DNA of 64,000 bases from SZUA-309 sp965233675 (GTDB taxonomy: Bacteria; Pseudomonadota; Gammaproteobacteria; Pseudomonadales; Azotimanducaceae): the NCBI GenBank assembly GCA_965233675.1, contig OZ247498.1, forward strand, positions 1,426,001 through 1,490,000. Reading direction: 5' to 3'. Both the position numbers and the translations under genes were made by a program. Positions 8,963-18,037 of this stretch are shown piece by piece. The notes beneath the pieces were generated by a model. The model searched no databases and was not told the origin of the DNA. It was given only the letters and a program-made list of their open reading frames with translations. Numbering within the stretch: position 1 is the first letter of the stretch; each line of letters opens with the position of its first letter.

Positions 8963-8990
8963 AGTCTAGCGGCTGGCCTCAGGGAATCAA
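8963..8990 (-). promoter_or_regulatory. Predicted sigma70 promoter for trpF
   Basis: On the minus strand TTGATT (8990-8985), a 16-base spacer and TAGACT (8968-8963) lie about 30 bases before the trpF GTG, in the only real gap between truA and trpF. I saw no leader peptide with Trp codons, so attenuation is not indicated. Prediction from sequence only. Confidence 0.5.
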
Positions 8991-9027
8991 ATCGCATTCC
9001 ACTCCAGCGTTGGCCCCGTCTGTGGAT

Positions 9028-9825
9028 CTAAAATCGATCCAGCCCACCCAGTGCCCGGAGCAGCGCCGGCGGGCGACCGCCCGGCAGATTCTGTCCCGGA
9101 TAGCGCACGTCCACCAGATAAAGGCCATCCGGCGGGGCCGTGGGCGCGGCCTGTGATCGATCCCGTCCGATCAGTAACTCGCGTATCCATTCCGGCTTCT
9201 GGCGACCCAGTCCCACCTGCCACAGGGAACCGGCGATATTCCGTACCATGTGCAGCAGGAAGGCATTGGCGGTGATGTCCAGGACCACATAGGGACCGTG
9301 ACGGCTCACACTCACCTGCTGCACGGCCCGCATGGGCGTTTTCGACTGACATCCGGCCGCCCGGAAGCCACTGAAATCCTGCTCCCCGACCAGGGTCTGT
9401 GCCGCTTTGTGCATGGCCGCGTCCGCCAGCGTCCGGGAAAAGGTCACCCGGCCGGTCAACAACGGCGAGACCCGTTCCAGGTCATAGAACAGATACATAT
9501 AGCGCCGGGCCGTGGCCTGAAATCGGGGATGGAAGTCTTCCGCAACCGGTTGTGCCCAGAGCACGGCAACACCGTCCGGGGATAACGCGTTCGTACCACG
9601 AACCCAGGCATCCGGTGGCCGGTGAACGGGCGCATCGAAGGCGGCAACCTGATAAGTGGCGTGCACGCCCGTATCCGTGCGGCCGGCGGCGGTCAGGGTG
9701 ACCGGTGCCGCAGCAACCTGAGAGAGTGCATCCTGGAGGGCGCCCTGCACGGAGGGCGCGTGGGTCTGGAACTGAAAACCGTTGAAGGCACCGCCGTCGT
9801 ATTCGATACCCAGGGCGATGCGCAT
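9028..9825 (-). CDS. truA: tRNA pseudouridine(38-40) synthase
   Basis: A 265-residue enzyme making pseudouridine in the anticodon arm (positions 38-40). The catalytic Asp51 lies in AAGRTDTGVHA. MRIALGIEYDGGAFNGFQ and the C-terminal block FLLHMVRNIAGSLWQVG are diagnostic. GTG-ATG occur in tandem; the ATG at 9825 gives the usual N-terminus. It lies 9 bases after fimV, the conserved Pseudomonas-type order fimV-truA-trpF. Confidence 0.96.
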   Translation of the reverse strand: MRIALGIEYDGGAFNGFQFQTHAPSVQGALQDALSQVAAAPVTLTAAGRTDTGVHATYQVAAFDAPVHRPPDAWVRGTNALSPDGVAVLWAQPVAEDFHPRFQATARRYMYLFYDLERVSPLLTGRVTFSRTLADAAMHKAAQTLVGEQDFSGFRAAGCQSKTPMRAVQQVSVSRHGPYVVLDITANAFLLHMVRNIAGSLWQVGLGRQKPEWIRELLIGRDRSQAAPTAPPDGLYLVDVRYPGQNLPGGRPPALLRALGGLDRF

Positions 9826-9834
9826 CACACGATG

Positions 9835-12462
9835 CTAGAGAGACTCCAGCATGGACTGAGCTTTCTGCTGCTGGTCCGAGTTGCCTTCGTCCATCACTTC
9901 TTTGAGGATGTCCCGGGCGCCGTCCGCGTCCCCCATATCGATATAGGCACGGGCCAGGTCCAGCTTGGTATTGGCACTGTCGCCTTCGTCCTCGAAGTCG
10001 AACTCATCGTCAGCGGCCACCGCGGTTTCCAGATCCAGTTCGTCGAGTGACGCTTCGTCAGCCGACGCATCCGCCGCTTCTTCACTGATACTGACCGCCG
10101 CCTTTTCCAGATCGGCATCGATGGTGAGCTCTTCGGTTTCCGCAAAGCCACTGTCCGCGGATACCACGGGCTCGTCACGGTTCAAATCCAGATCCGAGGT
10201 GTCGAACTCTATGCCCGGATCCTCTTCGGGTTCGTCGCCGTCTGCTGCCTCAGGATCGAAATCCATACCGAGATCGCCACCGAGCTGGTCACCGGCGCCT
10301 CGGGTCGTTTCCGTATCCTCCGTACTGTCCGTGTCTTCGTGCGTTTCAGCGTCGGCGGCGGTTTCGTCGAGCTCATCCAGTTCGAGTTCGAAATCCAACG
10401 TGCCGTTGTCTTGTGCGTCATCTACGGCATCGGCTGCGATTTCCGCCGTATCCGCTGCCTGAACCATGCTTTCTTCGGCATCGAGGTCCAGGTTCGACAA
10501 TTCGTCGGCACCGGTATCGACTGCCGCAGCAGCGTCTGTGGTATCCGCGTTGCCGCCCGCCTCATCCGCCATCATGTCATCGAGGGTGATGGCTTCCTCG
10601 CCGAACTGATTTTCCAGTTCCCGGGCGGTCAGCAGGGCTTCCTCGTCGTCGCAGTACTCGATCAGCGAAGTCATGTGCTCATCGAAGGCGGCGCGATCGC
10701 CGGACTCCGCATACACCTCGAGCAGCTTCAGGCGGATGTCGTTGCGCTCCGGCTCGTCCTCCAGCACGCCCAGCAGCAGACCAATGGCCTGAGCATAGCG
10801 ACCGTAGGCAATATAGATATCGGCCTCGCCGATCACATCGCTTGTCTGCGAGCCCTGGATCTCTTCTTCCGCTTCTTCCTCGATTACCGCTTCACCGGCA
10901 GCGCTATCGAAATCATCTTCGTCCGGACTGTCTGCTTCATCATCGAAGCTGCCCATGGCAGGCTCGGTCCGCTCTTCATCCGCAAACGCCGCCTCGGCGT
11001 CGAAGTAATCGTTTTCTTCCTCCGCGGCGCGACGCTTGCGTTGCGCGATCATGCCGCCGACCAGAAGCAAAACCAGAACACCTGCACCGCCGTACATCAC
11101 CATGGGTGATTGCCACCAGGGCGCGGCATTGGCTTGGGTGCTCTGGTTTTGAGTCTGGGGAGTGGGTTCCTGGGCTTCGGGATCTGTGCCCGGACCGGCA
11201 GGCGCCTGTTGCGCCGCAGCCTGTGCAGCGGCCAGTTGGGCCTGAAGCTCGGCAATCTGCTGATCTTTGACTTCGATCTGCCGTTCACGAATGGCGATCT
11301 CATCGCTGGCGATCTGCTTCTCGTGCTCCAGTGCGTAGGTCAGTTCTTCCACCTGCAGACCGAGCTTGTCGGTCTCTTCCAGGGCAGCGGCCAGGGTGCC
11401 GGCATCACCGCCCACGCCGGTGGTGCTGTCGCCGTCTTCGGCGACGATCCGCAGCTCACCGTCGCTGGCCTGTGCAGCGCTGGCAGCAGTCGTACCGGCG
11501 CTTGCATCAACCGGGCTGCGCAGATCCGAGGTCTGGTCGGTGGTGCTGCGCTGTGGGGCCTGGTTGCGGTCGGCAATCATCTCGCCGAGGGGTTCTCCCC
11601 GAGTATAGGCACGCCATTCCTCGTCGTGCCTGGCCACCTCTCCCAGTGCCTGTGCCGCGGTGCGGGCACTCGCCTGAGCTTCGTTCGGCAGTTTCAACAC
11701 ATAACCCGCCTTCAGCAGGTTGATGTTGCCGTTGATGAAGGCTTCCGGATTCATCTCGACGATGGCCAGCATGGTCTGCTGCACATTCACCGAACTGGAC
11801 GGACGGGACCGGGAGGCGATCGACCAGAGCGTGTCTGAGCGGTCGGTCATGCCGTACTCGTCGCCTGAGCGTCCCTGGTCCAGCGGCGATGGCTGGCTGG
11901 CGACGTTGTCGCGCGGTGCCATCTGAACGCGGGTCCCGGAACCCTGGGCCGGTTCCACCCGTTGAACCCGGCCGGTGTTACCGGCGGTCCGATTCTGGGC
12001 GGGTGCCTGAACAGCCGGGGCGGCTGCCTCACTGAAGGTGGGCGGATCCAGGAGTACGGTGTACTCCTTCAGCAACCGGCCGTTGGGCCAGAGCACTTCG
12101 ACAAGAAAGTTAAGATACGGCTCGGTAATGGGCCGTGAGGAAGTGACTTCGATCAGCGGGTCGCCGTTCGGCGCCACGCCTACCTGAAAATCGAGGCCGG
12201 TGAGGAAGAAGAATCTTTCCACGCCAACCCGTTCGAAGTCTTCAGTGGATCCGAGTGCAACCAGAATCTCTCCCGGCTCCATATCGGCGGCATCATACAA
12301 CTCGATCGTTGCCTTGAACTCCTGGTTCAACGCGGAATCAAGTTCTATCTCACCGAGTCCCAGACCCCAGCTCTGCGGCGCGATGGCCACCGCCAGAAAG
12401 CTAAGAATCATTGCGCTGGCGCGACCGCGCGTACGCAACCGGCTGAGCAAGAACCTATACAT
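9835..12462 (-). CDS. fimV: FimV-like polar hub / peptidoglycan-binding protein
   Basis: An 875-residue envelope protein. It has a signal-like N-terminus (SAMILSFLAVAIAPQSWGLG) and the FimV N-terminal domain (ALNQEFKATIEL). A LysM motif follows (DTLWSIASRSRPSSSV ... MLAIVEMNPEAF), then a Q/A-rich coiled coil and one membrane helix (MVMYGGAGVLVLLLVGGMI). A long, very acidic cytoplasmic region comes last, ending in the FimV C-terminal TPR-like domain (ARAYIDMGDADGARDILKEV). FimV localises polar machinery and supports type IV pili and cAMP signalling in Pseudomonas. The asd-fimV-truA neighbourhood supports orthology. The acidic linker gives long but meaningless antisense frames. Confidence 0.93.
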   Translation of the reverse strand: MYRFLLSRLRTRGRASAMILSFLAVAIAPQSWGLGLGEIELDSALNQEFKATIELYDAADMEPGEILVALGSTEDFERVGVERFFFLTGLDFQVGVAPNGDPLIEVTSSRPITEPYLNFLVEVLWPNGRLLKEYTVLLDPPTFSEAAAPAVQAPAQNRTAGNTGRVQRVEPAQGSGTRVQMAPRDNVASQPSPLDQGRSGDEYGMTDRSDTLWSIASRSRPSSSVNVQQTMLAIVEMNPEAFINGNINLLKAGYVLKLPNEAQASARTAAQALGEVARHDEEWRAYTRGEPLGEMIADRNQAPQRSTTDQTSDLRSPVDASAGTTAASAAQASDGELRIVAEDGDSTTGVGGDAGTLAAALEETDKLGLQVEELTYALEHEKQIASDEIAIRERQIEVKDQQIAELQAQLAAAQAAAQQAPAGPGTDPEAQEPTPQTQNQSTQANAAPWWQSPMVMYGGAGVLVLLLVGGMIAQRKRRAAEEENDYFDAEAAFADEERTEPAMGSFDDEADSPDEDDFDSAAGEAVIEEEAEEEIQGSQTSDVIGEADIYIAYGRYAQAIGLLLGVLEDEPERNDIRLKLLEVYAESGDRAAFDEHMTSLIEYCDDEEALLTARELENQFGEEAITLDDMMADEAGGNADTTDAAAAVDTGADELSNLDLDAEESMVQAADTAEIAADAVDDAQDNGTLDFELELDELDETAADAETHEDTDSTEDTETTRGAGDQLGGDLGMDFDPEAADGDEPEEDPGIEFDTSDLDLNRDEPVVSADSGFAETEELTIDADLEKAAVSISEEAADASADEASLDELDLETAVAADDEFDFEDEGDSANTKLDLARAYIDMGDADGARDILKEVMDEGNSDQQQKAQSMLESL

Positions 12463-12787
12463 AGGTGCCCCCTCTCAATACGTCATTAGTTTTGAACAGG
12501 CGTCGGAACCTACCCCGGGATACCTCGAAGGTACCGAGGTCCGGAGAATAAAGGCTTCCCTCCCCAACAGAAGAAAACCCGACCAGCGATAGTGCCACTG
12601 CCGTCCTGTGCAAGTTTCTCAACATCTGCGGTCTGTTCCCGTGGAAAATCCAGTTCCGTAGGCGAACGTTAACCTAGAAGATCAGACCAAATATTGCAGT
12701 AAGTACCAATTATGGCAGTTCTTTTTGGCACAATGACAGCCCTGAAAGCCATGAACTGTCATATTTTTTCATTAATCCGACGGGACC
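12463..12787. other. Intergenic region between asd and fimV
   Basis: About 325 bases with no credible gene. The half near asd is AT-richer than the surroundings. It contains an inverted repeat (arms ATGACAG at 12733-12739 and CTGTCAT at 12756-12762) followed on the plus strand by a T run; both flanking genes are on the minus strand, so this is not an obvious terminator for either. The fimV promoter presumably lies here, but I could not pick one convincingly. Confidence 0.6.
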
Positions 12788-13807
12788 TCAGGCGAGCAAG
12801 GGAATCAACTGTTCGGCGATCTGCACACTGTTGAGGGCCGCGCCTTTTCGGACATTGTCTGAAACTACCCACAGATCAAGACCTTGCGGGTGAGACAGAT
12901 CTTCTCGGATACGCCCCACGAAGACCGGATCCGTCCCCGCTGCCTGCCCCACCGCGGTGGGATAGCCACCCGCTTCCGCCTCATCCATCAGGCTGATGCC
13001 CGGCGCCTCAGAGAGCAGAGCGCGGGCTTCCGCGGCGGTGAGTTTGCGGCGGGTCTCGATGTGAACCGCTTCAGAGTGCCCGTAAAACACCGGGATACGA
13101 ACACAGGTGGGGTTCACCAGGATGGCTGGATCCAGAATTTTCTGGGTCTCCCAGACCATCTTCATCTCTTCTTTGGTATAGCCATTGTCCTGAAAATTGT
13201 CGATATGCGGGATCGCGTTGAAGGCGATCTGCACCGGCATCACCTTCGGCTCAATGGGACGGGTGTTGAGGAGATCGGCGGTCTGACCGGCCAGTTCGCG
13301 GATCCCCGCCGTTCCTGCGCCGGATACCGCCTGATAGGTGGCGACGTTGATCCGCTCGATCCCTGCCGCATCATGCAGGGGTTTGAGCGCCACCACCATC
13401 TGGATCGTGGAACAGTTCGGGTTGGCGATGATGTTGCGATTCCGGAATTCCGCCAGCGCCGAAGCGTTCACTTCGGGCACGACCAGCGGCACGTCGTCGT
13501 CGTAGCGGAACTGTGAGGTATTGTCGATCACCACACAGCCCGCCGCCGCCGCCTTCGGCGCGAATTCCCGGGAAAGATCTCCACCGGCGGAGAACAGTCC
13601 GATCTGGGCCTGGGAAAAATCAAACTGATCAAGGCGTTTGACCATGATCGAGCTGCCCCGAAATTGAATGCGCTTACCTTCCGAGCGTTCGCTGGCCAGC
13701 AGATGCAGCGTGCGGACGGGGAAGTTCCGTTCCTCCAGTATCTCCACCAGCGCCTCGCCAACGGCGCCTGTGGCACCAGCAATGGCGATGTCGAATCCTT
13801 CGCTCAT
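12788..13807 (-). CDS. asd: Aspartate-semialdehyde dehydrogenase
   Basis: A 339-residue NADPH-dependent enzyme reducing aspartyl phosphate to the semialdehyde, the branch point for Lys/DAP, Met and Thr. It has the nucleotide-binding N-terminus (IAGATGAVGEALVEIL), the active-site Cys132 in IIANPNCSTIQ, SGAGTAG, and RIPVFYGHSEAVHIE. It belongs to the second gammaproteobacterial Asd type adjacent to leuB (Pseudomonas-like). It follows leuB after 12 bases, so is likely in the leuCDB transcript. Confidence 0.95.
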   Translation of the reverse strand: MSEGFDIAIAGATGAVGEALVEILEERNFPVRTLHLLASERSEGKRIQFRGSSIMVKRLDQFDFSQAQIGLFSAGGDLSREFAPKAAAAGCVVIDNTSQFRYDDDVPLVVPEVNASALAEFRNRNIIANPNCSTIQMVVALKPLHDAAGIERINVATYQAVSGAGTAGIRELAGQTADLLNTRPIEPKVMPVQIAFNAIPHIDNFQDNGYTKEEMKMVWETQKILDPAILVNPTCVRIPVFYGHSEAVHIETRRKLTAAEARALLSEAPGISLMDEAEAGGYPTAVGQAAGTDPVFVGRIREDLSHPQGLDLWVVSDNVRKGAALNSVQIAEQLIPLLA

Positions 13808-13819
13808 GACTTCGATCTC

Positions 13820-14917
13820 CTAGGTGCCCAGGGCGGCCAGAACAGCGTCACCCATCTCTACGGTCCCCACACGCTGAGTTCCGTCCTCCGCGCCCTCCGG
13901 CATTATGTCCGCCGTCCGGTAGCCTTCTGCGAGAACCTGGTTCACGGCAGCCTCGATGGCATCCGCCGCGGCAGGGGCATCCAGGCTGTACCGGCACATC
14001 ATGGCCACCGAAAGAATGGTGGCGAGCGGATTGGCCAGGTTCTGGCCGGCGATATCCGGCGCAGAACCGTGCACGGGTTCATACAGGCCGCTGCCATCCG
14101 CAGCCAGGGAGGCAGACGGCAGCATGCCCAGGGAACCGGTCAGCATGGCGGCCACATCAGAAAGAATGTCACCGAACATATTGCCGGTCACCATCACGTC
14201 GAACTGCTTGGGTGCCCGCACCAGCTGCATGCCTGCATTGTCCACATACATATGGCTGAGGGTGACGTCCGGGTAGTCTTTGGCCACCTGGTTGACGACT
14301 TCCCGCCAGAGCTGGGTGACTTCCAGCACGTTCGCCTTATCCACCGAGCAGAGCCGGCCGCCCCGCTTCCGGGCCAGATCGAACGCCACCCGGGCGATCC
14401 GGTCGATTTCATGCTCACTGTAAACATAGGTGTTGAAGCCGCGACGCTCGTTGTTCACGACCTCCACCCCCCGGGGCTCTCCGAAATAGATGCCACCGGT
14501 CAGTTCCCGGACGATGAGAATGTCCAGATCGGCCACGAGTTCCGGCTTGAGGGACGACGCATCGGCGAGTGGGCCGAACAGAATGGCGGGTCGCAGATTG
14601 GCGAAGAGCTCGAGTCCCGCCCGCAAACCCAGCAGGCCACGCTCCGGCCGCTCCAGGGTAGGCAGATCGTCCCATTTGGGACCACCGACCGCACCGAGCA
14701 GGACCGCCCGGCTGTCTTTCGCCTTTTCAAGGGTTTCTGCCGGCAGTGGTGACCCGGTTTCGTCGATGGCACGACCGCCGACCAGTGCCTCGTCGAGAGT
14801 AAGTGAAAGGTCGTGCAGATCGGCAGCCCGTTCCAGCACGGCAACCGCCACTCTGACCACGTCCGGACCGATACCGTCTCCCGGCAGCGTGAGGATCTTA
14901 TGTGTCTGCGCGCTCAT
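13820..14917 (-). CDS. leuB: 3-isopropylmalate dehydrogenase
   Basis: A 365-residue NAD-dependent beta-decarboxylating dehydrogenase of leucine synthesis. LPGDGIGPDVV, LLGAVGGPKWD, ELTGGIYFGEPRG, YVDNAGMQLVRAP and GNMFGDILSD are all family signatures. It overlaps leuD by four bases (ATGA). Length and motifs are normal. It is the third gene of leuC-leuD-leuB and is followed closely by asd. Confidence 0.97.
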   Translation of the reverse strand: MSAQTHKILTLPGDGIGPDVVRVAVAVLERAADLHDLSLTLDEALVGGRAIDETGSPLPAETLEKAKDSRAVLLGAVGGPKWDDLPTLERPERGLLGLRAGLELFANLRPAILFGPLADASSLKPELVADLDILIVRELTGGIYFGEPRGVEVVNNERRGFNTYVYSEHEIDRIARVAFDLARKRGGRLCSVDKANVLEVTQLWREVVNQVAKDYPDVTLSHMYVDNAGMQLVRAPKQFDVMVTGNMFGDILSDVAAMLTGSLGMLPSASLAADGSGLYEPVHGSAPDIAGQNLANPLATILSVAMMCRYSLDAPAAADAIEAAVNQVLAEGYRTADIMPEGAEDGTQRVGTVEMGDAVLAALGT

Positions 14918-15576
14918 TGTCCGTCACCTCCTGCCAGGCGTCCGAACAACCAGGGCATCTGAGCCCGATGACGGGCCTCGAACGCCTCTATGTCAGACTG
15001 ATGCGCGAGTGTGAGACCAATGTCGTCAAGCCCGTTGATCAGTGCGTTTTTCCGGGTGCCATCCACCGCGAACCCGATCTTTCGTCCATCGGGCAGTTCA
15101 ATGGTCTCCGCTGCCAGATCCAGGCTGATGGAAGCCGCGGCTTCTCCGCTACAGATCTCGAACAGCTCATCTACTATTTTTTCTTCTAAAACAATCGGTA
15201 ACAGACCATTCTTATAGCAGTTACTATGAAATATGTCCGCGAAGCTGGGTGCGATGACCGCCCGGAAGCCGTACTCCATCAGGGCCCAGACCGCGTGCTC
15301 ACGGCTGGATCCGCAACCGAAATTCTCCCGTGCCAGCAGGAACCTGGCGCCCTGGTAGCGCGGGTCGTTCAGGATGAAGTCCCGATTGATCTGCCGTTCA
15401 TTGGGCGTCATGCCCATGTCGCCTTCATCCAGATAGCGCCAACCGTCAAACAGATTGTCACCAAACCCGGTGCGGCGGATGGATTTCAGAAACTGTTTGG
15501 GGATGATCTGGTCCGTGTCCACATTGACCCGATCCAGAGGCAGTACCGAGCCTGTTTCCAACGTAAATGCCTTCAT
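14914..15576 (-). CDS. leuD: 3-isopropylmalate dehydratase small subunit
   Basis: A 220-residue small subunit of isopropylmalate isomerase. VNVDTDQIIPKQFLK, LARENFGCGSSREHAVWALM and VIAPSFADIFHSNCYKNG are the expected swivel-domain motifs. The start overlaps the leuC stop (ATGA) and the stop overlaps leuB, so all three leu genes are translationally chained. It works only as a heterodimer with LeuC. Confidence 0.97.
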   Translation of the reverse strand: MKAFTLETGSVLPLDRVNVDTDQIIPKQFLKSIRRTGFGDNLFDGWRYLDEGDMGMTPNERQINRDFILNDPRYQGARFLLARENFGCGSSREHAVWALMEYGFRAVIAPSFADIFHSNCYKNGLLPIVLEEKIVDELFEICSGEAAASISLDLAAETIELPDGRKIGFAVDGTRKNALINGLDDIGLTLAHQSDIEAFEARHRAQMPWLFGRLAGGDGQ

Positions 15577-16988
15577 AGCAGTTCCCTCACATCAACGAAA
15601 TGGCCGGTTACCGCGGCGGCCGCGGCCATGGCAGGGCTGACCAGGTGGGTCCGGCCACCGTGCCCCTGACGGCCTTCGAAATTCCGGTTCGAGGTCGACG
15701 CGCAGTGTTCGCCGGGCTGCAGTTTGTCCGGGTTCATGGCCAGACACATGGAACAACCGGCCGCCCGCCACTCAAAGCCCGCATCCACGAAGATCTGGGC
15801 CAGGCCTTCTGCTTCGGCCTGAGCCTTCACCAGACCGGAGCCCGGCACGACCATGGCCTGAGTGATGTTGCCGGCAACCTTGCGTCCCCTGGCCACCGCG
15901 GCGGCGGCCCGCAGATCTTCGATCCGGGAGTTCGTGCAGGAGCCGATGAATATCCGATTCAATCGGATGTCCGTGATCGGCTGGTCCGCATTCAGTCCCA
16001 TGTAGTTCAACGCCCGCTGAATGCTGTCTGCCTGGGTCTCGTCTTCCGCATTCGCCGGGTTCGGCACCGCTGCGTCCACGCCAAGCACCATTTCCGGCGA
16101 GGTGCCCCAACTCACTTGCGGGACCAGGGTGGATGCATCGAGTCTCAGTTCCTGATCGAACACCGCATCAGTGTCGCTGACGAGCGTCCGCCAGTAAGCT
16201 TCAGCCTGGTCCCACTGGTCGCCGGTCGGGGTGTAGGGGCGACCGCGCACATAGTCCAGCGTCTTGTCGTCGACAGCCACCATGCCGGCCCGGGCTCCGC
16301 CTTCGATCGCCATGTTGCAGACCGTCATTCGCCCTTCCATGGACAGCCCGCGGACCGCCTCACCCCGAAACTCTATGGTGTGGCCCGTGGCCCCTGCGGT
16401 GCCGATCCGGCCAATCACGGCCAGCACCAGGTCCTTGGCCGATACACCCTCCGGCAGCTGTCCGTTGGCCTGTACGCTGAAGTTTTTTGCCTTGTCCTGC
16501 ACCAGGCACTGAGTCGCCAGCACATGTTCCACGTCGGACGTGCCGATACCCTGGGCCAATGCGGCAAAGGCGCCGTGGGTCGAGGTATGGGAGTCGCCAC
16601 AGACGATGGTCATTCCCGGCAGGGTAGCCCCCTGTTCCGGGCCCACCACATGGACGATGCCCTGGCGCGTATCCAGGATATCGAACTGAGTGATCCCGAA
16701 ACGACGGCAGTTGGTGTCCAGGGCTTCCACCTGTTCCCGGGCAATCAGATCGGTAATCCCCTCGATGCCGGCCTCCCGGTTTTCGGTGGGCACGTTGTGG
16801 TCCGGAGTGGCCAGGTTCGCATCCACCCGCCAGGGTTGCCGTCCGGCCAGCGAAAGACCTTCGAATGCCTGAGGCGAGGTCACCTCATGCAGCAACTGCT
16901 GGTCGATATAGAGCATGGTCCGACCATCATCCCGAGTGCCCACAACATGAGCATCCCAGACTTTGTCGTACAGGGTTTTCCCGGCCAC
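15573..16988 (-). CDS. leuC: 3-isopropylmalate dehydratase large subunit
   Basis: A 471-residue aconitase-family subunit carrying the 4Fe-4S cluster. The cluster Cys motifs are visible: FIGSCTNSRIEDL, and GCSMCLAMNPD near the C-terminus. CGDSHTSTHGAFAALAQGIG is also typical. The start is GTG (VAGKTLYDK) and no ATG fits better. It is the first gene of the leuCDB-asd unit and is divergent from a LysR regulator, with 176 bases between them that contain a LysR-type palindrome. Confidence 0.97.
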   Translation of the reverse strand: MAGKTLYDKVWDAHVVGTRDDGRTMLYIDQQLLHEVTSPQAFEGLSLAGRQPWRVDANLATPDHNVPTENREAGIEGITDLIAREQVEALDTNCRRFGITQFDILDTRQGIVHVVGPEQGATLPGMTIVCGDSHTSTHGAFAALAQGIGTSDVEHVLATQCLVQDKAKNFSVQANGQLPEGVSAKDLVLAVIGRIGTAGATGHTIEFRGEAVRGLSMEGRMTVCNMAIEGGARAGMVAVDDKTLDYVRGRPYTPTGDQWDQAEAYWRTLVSDTDAVFDQELRLDASTLVPQVSWGTSPEMVLGVDAAVPNPANAEDETQADSIQRALNYMGLNADQPITDIRLNRIFIGSCTNSRIEDLRAAAAVARGRKVAGNITQAMVVPGSGLVKAQAEAEGLAQIFVDAGFEWRAAGCSMCLAMNPDKLQPGEHCASTSNRNFEGRQGHGGRTHLVSPAMAAAAAVTGHFVDVRELL

Positions 16989-17073
16989 AGGCGTAGTTCC
17001 CGATCAATCTATGAGGGACGGCATGTTAGGCCCGCCTCTCTAATAAAACAAATTCATTGTATTTATCTATATG

Positions 17074-17088
17074 ATTCCATATTGGAAT
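17074..17088. promoter_or_regulatory. Predicted LysR-type operator between leuC and its divergent regulator
   Basis: ATTCCATATTGGAAT is a perfect 15-base palindrome. Its core TTCCATATTGGAA fits the T-N11-A box of LysR-type regulators exactly. It lies about 75 bases upstream of the regulator start and 85 upstream of leuC, in the AT-rich middle of the divergent region, the usual site for autoregulation plus activation. Effector unknown; for other leu/ilv LysR regulators it is a pathway intermediate. Confidence 0.65.
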
Positions 17089-17164
17089 CTCATAAGACGC
17101 CGCCAGAACCCGCTGGAGATTGGCAGCAGGCGTGCAAGCCGCCGCAAAAACAGGAAGATAAACA

Positions 17165-18037
17165 ATGGATTCGACAGACCTGGAGACCTTTCTCGCGGTC
17201 GCGGAAGCCCGCTCCTTCTCCCGGGCTGCAGAGCGCCTTCACCTGTCTCAGCCCGCTGTCACCAAGCGCATCAAACGGCTGGAGGAAAATCTGGCCACCC
17301 TGCTCTTCGACCGGATCGGCCGGCGAGTGGAACTCACTCAGGGTGGCCGGGTACTCCTGCCACGGGCCCGGTCGCTGCTGGCGGAAATCGCCGACACCCG
17401 GCGTCTGCTGGATAATCTGACCGATCAGGTTTCCGGGCCCCTGCATCTGGCCACCTCCCACCACGTCGGCCTGCACCGGCTGGCACCGATCCTGAAGACA
17501 TTCAACGACCGCTACACCGATGTGCAGTTGGATATGCGCTTTGAGGATTCCGAAGCGGCCCATGATCTGGTCCGGCGGGGTGACAGCGAACTGGCCGTGG
17601 TGACCCTGGACCCGCAAGGCGCCGGGGATCTGGCCTACCTGCCGCTCTGGGATGATCCCCTCACCTTCATCGTTGCCCGGGATCACCCGCTGGCGACCCG
17701 GAAACGGCTCACGCTGACCGAATTGGCAGCATATCCCGCCATCCTCCCCGGACTCGCCACCTATACCGGGCGGATTGTGGCGGAGCTGTTCGAAGCCCGG
17801 CAGATCGCCATCAGCGCGCCGATGTCGACCAACTACCTGGAGACCATCAGCATCCTCGCGGGTACGGGGCTCGGCTGGAGTCTGCTGCCCCGTTCGATGC
17901 TGACCGACGATCTCGTTCCGCTGGAAACCGATGCCCCGCCCCAGCATCGAACCCTCGGCTGTGTGACCAACCCGGCCCGCAGCCGGTCCAATGCCGCAGA
18001 GGCATTCATGCGGATTCTGGAACGTTTCGGGGACTGA
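17165..18037 (+). CDS. LysR-family transcriptional regulator, probable regulator of leuCDB
   Basis: A 290-residue LysR protein. The N-terminal winged helix has FLAVAEARSFSRAAERLHLS and QPAVTKRIKRLEENLATLLF, with the linker helix after it. A two-lobed periplasmic-binding-like effector domain follows (PLHLATSHHVGLHRLAPIL; GTGLGWSLLP). It is divergent from leuC with a T-N11-A palindrome between them, so control of leucine synthesis is the natural inference; the effector cannot be read from sequence. Its TGA and the aroC stop abut tail to tail, forming TGATCA. Confidence 0.9.
   Translation: MDSTDLETFLAVAEARSFSRAAERLHLSQPAVTKRIKRLEENLATLLFDRIGRRVELTQGGRVLLPRARSLLAEIADTRRLLDNLTDQVSGPLHLATSHHVGLHRLAPILKTFNDRYTDVQLDMRFEDSEAAHDLVRRGDSELAVVTLDPQGAGDLAYLPLWDDPLTFIVARDHPLATRKRLTLTELAAYPAILPGLATYTGRIVAELFEARQIAISAPMSTNYLETISILAGTGLGWSLLPRSMLTDDLVPLETDAPPQHRTLGCVTNPARSRSNAAEAFMRILERFGD

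Noticed and set aside
8934..9027. Trp attenuator before trpF
   Set aside because: No short frame with tandem Trp codons and no terminator/antiterminator pair; a simple promoter explains the gap.
12733..12762. Inverted repeat with T run as a terminator
   Set aside because: The T run is on the plus strand while both neighbours are transcribed from the minus strand; the stem is only seven pairs with a large loop.
15600..17420. 606-residue open frame opposite leuC running into the LysR gene
   Set aside because: It crosses leuC, the intergenic operator and the regulator start in the wrong frame; no family resemblance.
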